Below, piece after piece: positions 51,661 through 58,319 of a stretch of DNA of 58,319 bases. The DNA is taken from NCBI GenBank assembly GCA_050290245.1, contig JBNKHH010000041.1, positions 1 through 58,319 on the forward strand. Direction: 5' to 3'. The stretch comes from JBNKHH01 sp050290245 (GTDB lineage Bacteria; Pseudomonadota; Alphaproteobacteria; Rhodobacterales; Rhodobacteraceae). The position numbers and the translations under genes were made by a program. How positions within the stretch are numbered: position 1 is the stretch's first letter; every line of letters starts with the position of its first letter. The notes beneath the pieces are model-generated. The model searched no databases. It saw only the letters and a program-made list of their open reading frames with translations, and had not been told where the DNA came from.

Positions 51661-51996
51661 TCAGCCGCCTTCGCCGGGCGTTTCGGAAAAAAGGTCCATT
51701 TTCCCCGGCTTGCCATCCATATCCTCCGCGTCGGGCAGAGGATCTTTCTTGGTGACAATCACAGGCCAGGCTTCCGAATACTTGCGGTTGAATTCAACCC
51801 ATTTTTCCATGTCCGGCTCAGTATCGGGCCGGATCGCGTCGGCAGGGCATTCGGGCTCGCAAACGCCACAGTCAATGCATTCGTCGGGATGAATCACCAG
51901 CATGTTTTCACCCTCATAGAAACAATCCACAGGGCAAACTTCCACGCAATCGGTGTATTTGCAGGCGATGCAGTTATCCGTAACGACGTAGGTCAT
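51661..51996 (-). CDS. fdxA: 7Fe ferredoxin
   Basis: The 111-residue protein binds a 3Fe-4S and a 4Fe-4S cluster. The cluster motifs are CIACKYTDCVEVCPV and CIDCGVCEPECPA. The C-terminal extension EPDMEKWVEFNRKYSEAWP is typical of FdxA. It is a cytosolic electron carrier. ATG 51996 is the family start; the frame continues upstream to 52047. Confidence 0.96.
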   Translation of the reverse strand: MTYVVTDNCIACKYTDCVEVCPVDCFYEGENMLVIHPDECIDCGVCEPECPADAIRPDTEPDMEKWVEFNRKYSEAWPVIVTKKDPLPDAEDMDGKPGKMDLFSETPGEGG

Positions 51997-52043
51997 CTGG
52001 CTCTCACGTTCTGAACCCGGCTGAGGTAACGCGTCATCGCGCC

Positions 52044-52412
52044 TCAATCAAGCGGGGTAGGGCCGGAAAGTCGCGCATTTCGGCGATCTTTCCTTGTTGG
52101 CCGGCCTTTTCCCTCGAACCGGGGATTTGGCGGATCATCGTTCTGCGATGGCGGTGAATGGTCGGTATAAAGCTCCTGCGCTTCGCTGGCAGGGCCGCGC
52201 CTTGTGGCCAGAGAGTCCACCGTCACGACCCTCACATTCCGGGCCTGCGCAAATGTCAGCGTCACGCCCGGTCTGAGCGCATGGCTGGGCTTTGACACCC
52301 GGACGCCATCCACCCGAACATGCCCGGCCGCCACCAGCTTGGTCGCCAAGCTGCGGGTCTTGAAAAACCGCGCGTGCCACAGCCATTGATCCAGCCGCTG
52401 GGTCTCAGCCAT
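52044..52412 (-). CDS. S4 RNA-binding protein (HslR-like)
   Basis: The 122-residue protein starts with an S4 domain (RLDQWLWHARFFKTRSLATK, then VAAGHVRVDGVRV) and ends in a basic tail (KGRPTRKDRRNAR). The family includes Hsp15, which binds stalled 50S subunits. It lies between the helicase and fdxA on the same strand, a neighbourhood common in this group. Confidence 0.88.
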   Translation of the reverse strand: MAETQRLDQWLWHARFFKTRSLATKLVAAGHVRVDGVRVSKPSHALRPGVTLTFAQARNVRVVTVDSLATRRGPASEAQELYTDHSPPSQNDDPPNPRFEGKGRPTRKDRRNARLSGPTPLD

Positions 52413-52421
52413 GCGTCAGGC

Positions 52422-52444
52422 CTTCTTCTTTTTTTAAATACTCT
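52422..52444. repeat. Dispersed repeat, copy 6 (inverted)
   Basis: CTTCTTCTTTTTTT then AAATACTCTC lies upstream of the S4 gene start and downstream of the helicase stop. It is the same element in inverted orientation. Confidence 0.6.
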
Positions 52445-52526
52445 CGCCGAAGGCATCGCGTCGCGAAATGCGCGGCGCAAAACCAATGAGATGTGCCAAA
52501 AAATGGCAATTCGCCTACCGGACGGA

Positions 52527-55439
52527 TCAGGAGTCGTCCTTCTTCAGTCCCATGAGGGCCTGAGCAAAGGGGTTGTCTGGGTCGATGCGGTCCTTCTTCG
52601 GCGGGCGCGACTGGAAGCTGCGCGGCTTGTTTCCCCCGCCGCCGCTGTCCGATGGTCGCCGACCCTTACCCTTCGGCTTGCCGCCACCTTTGCCCTGCGG
52701 TTTGCCGCGCCGCTGAACACCGCGATTGCCGCCCCAGGTAAAAGTAAAAAAGACCTCGGTCGTCTCCTGCGGCACCTCGGCGTCTGCCGAGACGCCAGTC
52801 GGCACTTCAGTATCCGAAACTTCGGCAGGTGGCGCACCTTCTGCCGCGGCCTCTTCCTCGGTGTCGGCGGATTGCTCCGTTTCGTCGATCGGCGCGCGCC
52901 CCTCGTCGATAAGGTTCTCCGTACCCTCCGTGGTGTCGGCTGGCGTGGCCTCGTGCGGTGCTTCGGTAACACCTCCAAGTGCAGCATCGCCGCGATCCAT
53001 CACCGGAACCGGATCCGCCGCGGTACCGTCAGCGCCAGGTACCACCTCGTCGACACGGGCGGGCTTTTCACGTTCGCCGCGCTCGGCCTTATAGCCCAAG
53101 CCCTCCATCAGGTTGGCGAACTGCTCCAGCGTCATGCCGGTTATCGACAACAGGTCAGGGGTGGCCTCGAATCCGCCGCGGCTGTCTTCGGCGCGCAGTA
53201 GGTCGGCCAGACGCTCAAGCATATCAATGCGGATCGCACGATCTCCGGCGCGCTTGTAGCCCGACATCAGGTAGACCGAGTTCGCAACACCATCTATCGA
53301 CGGAATCGTCACCAGCCCGGGCGGCGGGCTTTCGGGAAATTCATCGGCTCCGTTCGCCAGGGACCACAGAACCAGCCGTAAACGGGTCGGAGCAGGTTTC
53401 AACAGGGCAGGCATGAACACGGTGAACTGACCGAAACGAATGCCATGCTTGCGCAGAACACCGCGCGCCTCCTGGTCCAGTTCCTTCACATCGTTGGCCA
53501 CGTCGCGCCGATCCAGGATTCCGAAAGCTTCGATCATGCGAAACCCGAAGCCGCGCGCGATCCCGCTCAGGGTCTCGTCGCGCTGGATATTCAGAATCGG
53601 CTCGAACAGCGCCGCGATCTTGCGGTCGACAAAATGCTGCAAACGCCGCTGGACCTTTTCGGCCACTTCCGCGCCCGCTTCGTCATCGACGAACGCGGCA
53701 ACTTGGGGCTTCAGGGGATCATCTCCCTTGACCAGCTTGCCCACGGCATGCTCGCCCCACATCAGACCACCTTGTTCGGTAAAGTCCATTTCGGTGTCCG
53801 GCGCGTTATAGAACCGGTCCGCGCGCAGATGAAACTCAGGGCCGAGCGCAGCGGTGGCGGCGGCCTTGACGGTTTTCGCCTCGTCACCGGTTGCACTGGC
53901 GTCCTGGTGAAACCTGAACCCCTCAAGACGACCAACGAATTGTCCTTCGACGGTCACGTCACCTTTATCGTTCACCTTGGCCACAAGGCCCTCCTTCTGT
54001 TTCAACCGGCGAAGCAAGACGCTTGTTCGCCGGTCGACAAATCTTTGTGTCAGAGCCTCGTGCAAGGCATCCGACAGGCGATCTTCTACCGCGCGCGTGG
54101 TGTCCCGCCAATGGGTTTCGTCCCTGGTCCACCCGCGACGCTGCGCAACATACGTCCAAGTCCGTATGAATGCGAGCCGTCGCGAAAGCGTATCAATATC
54201 CCCATCGGTGCGGTCAATCCGCTTTACCTGTCGGGCCAGCCAATCCTCGGGAACGTGGCCATTCTGATGCAGAAACCCGTAAATGGCGTTCAAAAGAGCG
54301 GCATGTTCCTGGTGGCTGATGCCTCGAAAATCCGGAATCCGGCAGACATCCCACAGCAGGCGCACCGAATTGCCGTCCGAGGTGCGGGCCCGAACCTCGG
54401 CGTCGTCGGCCAGTGTTTTCAGGGCCAGGACGTCGTCGGCCTGGCGCGCGCGGACCAGAATCTCTCCCTCCGGGGCCAGCTCCAGCGTGGATATCAGCCG
54501 ATCCAGAGTGCCGAACTCCAGGCGGGGATTGCGCCACTGGATCTTGCGGATCGGCGCAAAGCTGTGGCTGGTGATCGCCTCGACGACCTGCTCGTGCAGC
54601 GGCGCGGCCTCGCCGGTGACGCCGAATGTGCCGTCGGTCTGGAACCGACCCGCGCGGCCTGCGATCTGGGCCAGCTCGTTCGGCTGAAGATCGCGCATCC
54701 GCCGTCCGTCGAATTTGCGCAGGCTGGAAAATGCCACGTGGCGAATATCCAGGTTCAGCCCCATGCCGATGGCGTCTGTGGCCACAAGGTAGTCCACGTC
54801 GCCGTTCTGGTACATGTCGACCTGGGCGTTTCGGGTGCGCGGCGACAAGGCGCCCATCACGACTGCCGCGCCGCCTTTCTGGCGCCGGATCAATTCGGCG
54901 ATGGCATAGACGCTTTCGACCGAAAACCCGACGATGGCAGCGCGCGGCGTCATCCGGCTGATCTTTTTCGAGCCGCTGTAATACAGCGTCGACATCCGCT
55001 CGCGGCGTTGGAACTGCGCCTCGGGCACCAGTGCGGCAATCACGCTGCGCATCGTGTCCGATCCCAGGAACACCGTCTCCAGTTGTCCGCGCGCGCGCAG
55101 CAGCCGGTCTGTGAATACGTGGCCCCTTTCGGGGTCGGCACAGAGCTGGATTTCATCGACGGCGAGGAAATCGCACCCCATGCCCTCGGGCATCGCCTCA
55201 GTGGTACAGACCCAGTACTGAGTCCGTTCGGGCACGATCCGCTCTTCGCCCGTGACCAGTGCGACAACCGACGGCCCCCGGACCGCGACGATGCGGTCAT
55301 ACACCTCGCGCGCCAAAAGCCGCAGCGGTAGGCCGATGATGCCGGTTCGGTGACCCAGCATGCGCTCGATGGCATAGTGGGTCTTTCCGGTGTTGGTCGG
55401 TCCGAGTACCGCGGAGATGCGGCCTTGAGGCTGAGACAT
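52527..55439 (-). CDS. SUV3-like DEAD/DEAH-type RNA helicase
   Basis: The 970-residue protein resembles mitochondrial SUV3. Walker A reads GPTNTGKTHYA, the DExx box is DEIQLCAD, and motifs V-VI are VATDAIGMGLN and QIAGRAGRF. After the helicase core and C-terminal helical domains, residues about 780-890 are strongly acidic (Glu/Asp/Thr/Ala). The last 80 are Gly/Lys/Arg-rich (GKPQGKGGGKPKGKGRRP), an RNA-binding-type tail. The role is probably RNA degradation or rRNA processing. It shares the strand with the S4 protein, fdxA and carD. Confidence 0.9.
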   Translation of the reverse strand: MSQPQGRISAVLGPTNTGKTHYAIERMLGHRTGIIGLPLRLLAREVYDRIVAVRGPSVVALVTGEERIVPERTQYWVCTTEAMPEGMGCDFLAVDEIQLCADPERGHVFTDRLLRARGQLETVFLGSDTMRSVIAALVPEAQFQRRERMSTLYYSGSKKISRMTPRAAIVGFSVESVYAIAELIRRQKGGAAVVMGALSPRTRNAQVDMYQNGDVDYLVATDAIGMGLNLDIRHVAFSSLRKFDGRRMRDLQPNELAQIAGRAGRFQTDGTFGVTGEAAPLHEQVVEAITSHSFAPIRKIQWRNPRLEFGTLDRLISTLELAPEGEILVRARQADDVLALKTLADDAEVRARTSDGNSVRLLWDVCRIPDFRGISHQEHAALLNAIYGFLHQNGHVPEDWLARQVKRIDRTDGDIDTLSRRLAFIRTWTYVAQRRGWTRDETHWRDTTRAVEDRLSDALHEALTQRFVDRRTSVLLRRLKQKEGLVAKVNDKGDVTVEGQFVGRLEGFRFHQDASATGDEAKTVKAAATAALGPEFHLRADRFYNAPDTEMDFTEQGGLMWGEHAVGKLVKGDDPLKPQVAAFVDDEAGAEVAEKVQRRLQHFVDRKIAALFEPILNIQRDETLSGIARGFGFRMIEAFGILDRRDVANDVKELDQEARGVLRKHGIRFGQFTVFMPALLKPAPTRLRLVLWSLANGADEFPESPPPGLVTIPSIDGVANSVYLMSGYKRAGDRAIRIDMLERLADLLRAEDSRGGFEATPDLLSITGMTLEQFANLMEGLGYKAERGEREKPARVDEVVPGADGTAADPVPVMDRGDAALGGVTEAPHEATPADTTEGTENLIDEGRAPIDETEQSADTEEEAAAEGAPPAEVSDTEVPTGVSADAEVPQETTEVFFTFTWGGNRGVQRRGKPQGKGGGKPKGKGRRPSDSGGGGNKPRSFQSRPPKKDRIDPDNPFAQALMGLKKDDS

Positions 55440-55618
55440 GGGGGGAAATCAGGTTCTGGCAGATACCCGACGGTTAAAGCCCATGCCTTGGCCCGCCGCA
55501 AGCCTGTCAGGACACGATGGACACCCTGCGACGTGGCGGGCAGCCTCACCGGTGCCACGCGCATCGGTCCGTCAAATTCAATTCGCCTTCGACAATTGCC
55601 AGATATAGGGTCGCCGTC

Positions 55619-56548
55619 ATGACCCAGGATCGTCCCGTTTTCGGCATCACTCTGATGCTTGGATTTTGCATCGTCGCACCGCTTGCCGATGCGTTGGCCA
55701 AGCTGTTGGGCGGACGCATCGACCTCGTGGAACTCGTAACGATTCGCATGATCGCCCAGATCCTGATCTGTGGACCCATCGTCTGGGTGCTGGCGATTCC
55801 CCTGGCGATGAACCGCCGCATGCTTCGGCTCGTTGCGCTGCGCAGCCTGCTTCACATTCTCGGCATCGGAACCATGTTCCTGTCGCTTCGCTACCTGCCT
55901 CTGGCCGACGCCGTAGCCATCGCCTTCGTGATGCCGTTCATCATGCTGCTCCTCGGCTTTTTCGTTCTCGGCGAAGAGGTCGGCAGCCGCCGCATCATTG
56001 CGTGTGCGGTTGGCTTCACAGGTACGCTGATGGTTATGCAACCCAGTTTTGCCGAGGTCGGCTGGCCTGCGCTCCTACCCGTCGGCGTTGCGGTCGTCTT
56101 TGCACTTTTCATGCTGGTCACGCGCCAGATCGCCAAGGACGTCGATCCCATCGGTCTGCAACTCGTGTCCGGCATCATCGCAGTGCTTCTCCTCGTGCCA
56201 TCGCTGGCTTTGCTCAGCGGCAGCGATGTGCCAGGCTTTGCCATCACCATGCCCGACTCCGGCACCTGGTGGCTCGTTGCGGTCATGGGCGCGCTCGGAA
56301 CCGGCGGTCATCTGATGATGACCTGGGCCCTGCGCTTTGCCCCCTCGGCGACCCTTGCTCCGATGCAATACCTGGAAATCCCAATGGCCGCGCTGCTGGG
56401 CTGGTTGATATTCCGAGATTTCCCCAACGGGCTGGCCCTGGCCGGGATCGCAGTCACGATCTGCGCTGGCCTATATATTATCGCTAGAGAACAAAGCCTT
56501 AGCCGGTCAGAGAGGCGATCACGGCAGGCAGCGCCTCCGGCGGCATAA
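55619..56548 (+). CDS. DMT-superfamily (EamA) transporter
   Basis: The 309-residue membrane protein has ten helices in two EamA repeats. PLADAVAIAFVMPFIMLLLG and APMQYLEIPMAALLGWLIF are the paired hallmark segments. It probably exports a metabolite, with unknown substrate. ATG 55619 gives the standard length. Its last 50 bases overlap the convergent thiN gene. Confidence 0.87.
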   Translation: MTQDRPVFGITLMLGFCIVAPLADALAKLLGGRIDLVELVTIRMIAQILICGPIVWVLAIPLAMNRRMLRLVALRSLLHILGIGTMFLSLRYLPLADAVAIAFVMPFIMLLLGFFVLGEEVGSRRIIACAVGFTGTLMVMQPSFAEVGWPALLPVGVAVVFALFMLVTRQIAKDVDPIGLQLVSGIIAVLLLVPSLALLSGSDVPGFAITMPDSGTWWLVAVMGALGTGGHLMMTWALRFAPSATLAPMQYLEIPMAALLGWLIFRDFPNGLALAGIAVTICAGLYIIAREQSLSRSERRSRQAAPPAA

Positions 56549-57158
56549 GCGCCAGGCAACCTGATTGATCAAACTCCAGCGTGACTGCCCCCGTCGTGAC
56601 ATTCGATGTGCCAATCCGCCCCACTGGGTTCAACCGCAATCCGTCGATCGGCCAGTGCAGACCTGTGGAGCGTCCCTCCAGGGGCACCATCGGGAATAGG
56701 GACAATCGCACGCCAACCCCCACGTCCAGGGCCAACCGGTTGGGCACAGCGAATACGATGTCCTTCTGCCCAAGCAAGATCGTTGGCGGGCCGATCCGCC
56801 GCGCAAGCGCGGAAAACACCGCCAACGTGTGATCCAGCCGTCCTTCCGTGAACCCCGTCGCCAGGGCAAACGGCGCCTCGATACTGATCAATGCCTTTTC
56901 AAAATCCGTACTGACCTGCTCGGCAATTTCGATGAATTGCGCCTGTGGCAGGGCACTGCGTGTTTCTCCCTTTAACGAGTCGAAATCCCCGATAACAGCG
57001 ACCGGCTCCAATCCCGCGTCAAGGCAGAAATTCGCACCTCCATCCACTGCGACCAGGGTGGGCGCCAGGGCCATGGAATTGACAATATCCTTTCGTCGCG
57101 GTGCACCGCCGCCTACAAGGGTTACCCCGCTCGGGGATTGAACATTGCCGTTATCCAT
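56499..57158 (-). CDS. thiN: Thiamine pyrophosphokinase
   Basis: The 219-residue enzyme makes thiamine diphosphate from thiamine and ATP. Family blocks are VAVDGGANFCLDAGL, VIGDFDSL, STDFEKAL and TGFTEGRLDHTLAVFSALA. The C-terminal beta domain has IGTSNVT. The 3' end overlaps the DMT transporter gene by 50 bases tail to tail, so the transcripts are antisense there. Confidence 0.92.
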   Translation of the reverse strand: MDNGNVQSPSGVTLVGGGAPRRKDIVNSMALAPTLVAVDGGANFCLDAGLEPVAVIGDFDSLKGETRSALPQAQFIEIAEQVSTDFEKALISIEAPFALATGFTEGRLDHTLAVFSALARRIGPPTILLGQKDIVFAVPNRLALDVGVGVRLSLFPMVPLEGRSTGLHWPIDGLRLNPVGRIGTSNVTTGAVTLEFDQSGCLALMPPEALPAVIASLTG

Positions 57159-57300
57159 GACCGAATGTCTCCCAACAACGGACGAAGCGCCACAATTCTG
57201 ACCTGAAAAATTCTTGTGAATTCCCCAGGTCTGTTCCTATTTTCGACTGCCCCGGTGGTAAACACATTGTTGCTGTATGGGGGAGAAAGCGATCGGCGGT

Positions 57301-58319
57301 ATGAACGAGTCGACTAAAATACTTACGGTGTCCTACGGCACTTTCAGCTGCACGCTCGAGGGGTTTGACGATCCGCTCGGCGCGATGCGCGATATTGCCG
57401 AGTACTTCCGCGACCTCGCTGCCGACGACCGTTACTTCGGTGCCGAGCCTCCGACGCCCGATGTCGAGATGCTGCAAAGCATCGCTCAGAAAGAGGTGAA
57501 CCGCCGCGTCGAGTCTCGTGTGAGCGAAACGGGCGTGGCCCTGCGCCAGGTTGACGAGGCCGAAGAGGCCGTAGAGGACACAGAGGACGATCAGGACGAC
57601 ACCGCTGCCATGACGGCCCGCGTGATTTCAGCTGTTGTTGCCCAACCCGAAACCGAGAAAGCCGCAGAACCTCAGGCCGCCGCACCGAACCCAGAGCCGG
57701 AGGTTTCCGAAACGGGTCCTCTTGCCTTTGACGACGAATACCTCTTGTCGGATGAACCCGAGGATGTCCTGGCGATCGACCCTGGCGCGCGGCCGCCAGC
57801 GGAAGGCCCTGCCGAAACAGTAGCCGAGAAACTCCGCCGCATCCGCGCCGTTGTGTCGCGCAATGTCGAAGAGGCCGAGGGACGAAGCCCTTTTAGCCAG
57901 GATCAGGCCCTGTCCGCCACGCGCCCGGTTCGCAATCGCGCCCTGACCGAGACCATCAATCAGATCACCGCCGATCTGGTCGATGACGAGGATCAGGAAG
58001 CGGACGTCGAAGAGGCCCCCGCCGGACCCCAGGACGAGTCCGCCGTCGCTCGTGATCATGAGCTCGACGCGCCTGCGGAAGACGCGCTGGCCGAAGAGGC
58101 CACCGAAATACCTGTCCAAGGCGTGATCCAGCCGGTTGCAGCCTCGCCGGAAATTGACCCCAGTCTTTCCGAAGCCGAAGCCGAAGCCGAAGCCGAAGCC
58201 GAAGCCGAAGCCGAAGCCGAAGCCGAAGCCGAAGCCGAAGCCGAAGCCGAAGCCGAAGCCGAAGCCGACGCCGAAGCCGAAGCCGAAGCCGAAGCCGACG
58301 CCGAAGCCGAAGACGAAGC
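57301..58319 (+). CDS. Acidic repeat protein, N-terminal part (cut by window end)
   Basis: The frame runs from ATG 57301 to the window edge (339 codons) without a stop. The first 70 residues form a conserved-looking domain (ILTVSYGTFSCTLEGFDDP, then MRDIAEYFRDLAADDRYFGA). After this come long acidic, low-complexity stretches and, from residue about 291, a Glu-Ala dipeptide repeat. I recognise a Rhodobacteraceae-type conserved protein but can name no function. ATG 57277 is also in frame. GGGGGAG lies 15 bases before the chosen ATG, rather far. Confidence 0.75.
   Translation, partial: MNESTKILTVSYGTFSCTLEGFDDPLGAMRDIAEYFRDLAADDRYFGAEPPTPDVEMLQSIAQKEVNRRVESRVSETGVALRQVDEAEEAVEDTEDDQDDTAAMTARVISAVVAQPETEKAAEPQAAAPNPEPEVSETGPLAFDDEYLLSDEPEDVLAIDPGARPPAEGPAETVAEKLRRIRAVVSRNVEEAEGRSPFSQDQALSATRPVRNRALTETINQITADLVDDEDQEADVEEAPAGPQDESAVARDHELDAPAEDALAEEATEIPVQGVIQPVAASPEIDPSLSEAEAEAEAEAEAEAEAEAEAEAEAEAEAEAEADAEAEAEAEADAEAEDE
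58171..58319 (+). repeat. GAAGCC hexanucleotide tandem repeat
   Basis: About 25 head-to-tail hexamers run to the window end. The first 16 are perfect GAAGCC; GACGCC appears as the 17th and 22nd unit and GAAGAC near the edge. The unit encodes Glu-Ala, so changes in copy number keep the reading frame. The true end lies outside the window. Confidence 0.97.

Noticed and set aside
53445..55331. 628-codon open frame on the plus strand
   Set aside because: It lies fully opposite the SUV3-like helicase, which has all helicase motifs.
58171..58319. CRISPR or VNTR spacer array
   Set aside because: The unit is 6 bp with no spacers, and it is coding.

Overview
The window reads as ordinary chromosomal backbone of a marine-type Rhodobacteraceae (Roseobacter group) alphaproteobacterium. 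The basis is the high GC, dense gene packing with many 4-nt start/stop overlaps, alphaproteobacterial family proteins (DUF2794, DUF3035, DUF1674, CarD, 7Fe FdxA, SUV3-like helicase, rhizobial-type asparaginase, UMF1 transporter), and a small dispersed repeat built on GTATTTT and AAAGAAGAAG at gene borders. I see no rRNA, tRNA, prophage, IS element or CRISPR array.

Layout. 0-9 kb: 3' end of a DsbA-like gene, mtnP with a structured RNA and terminator upstream, DUF2794, NlpC/P60 hydrolase coupled to an M17 aminopeptidase, beta-carbonic anhydrase, asd, a lower-GC DUF4279 gene, rppH. 9-20 kb: Tag-like glycosylase, methyltransferase, a solitary dnaE2 lacking its usual C-terminal domain, IalB-like protein, asparaginase, dapD, secreted EF-hand protein, unknown proteins, HAD phosphatase. 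20-31 kb: Hint-domain protein, dapE, GNAT, RNase R, lytic transglycosylase, Tag, rlmN, GlsB-like membrane protein, LOG-family protein. 31-40 kb: arfB, a candidate small RNA with a micro-ORF, VUT/YhhQ transporter, an overlapping trio (UMF1 transporter, mepA, phytase-esterase-like), YggT, recQ, and a three-gene aromatic cluster with a truncated hydratase. 40-51 kb: DUF1674, then rsmB, heparinase II/III-like, purH, lspA, DUF3035 lipoprotein and an M16 protease pair, followed by two NAD(P)-dependent oxidoreductases. 51-58 kb: carD, fdxA, an S4 protein and SUV3-like helicase, a DMT transporter convergent with thiN, and the start of a Glu-Ala repeat protein cut by the window end.

Themes. Three lysine/diaminopimelate genes (asd, dapD, dapE) are scattered. 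Cell-wall enzymes (NlpC/P60, MltB-like, MepA) and lipoprotein maturation (lspA) recur. RNA metabolism is heavily represented (rppH, rnr, rlmN, rsmB, arfB, S4 protein, SUV3-like helicase), as is DNA repair (dnaE2, recQ, tag and a Tag-like paralogue). The least explained parts are two minus-strand structured RNA candidates (about 1.22-1.34 kb and 31.51-31.75 kb), the truncated dnaE2, the hydratase fragment, and the hexanucleotide repeat at the right edge. Family names rest on motif recognition by eye; no database search was run.
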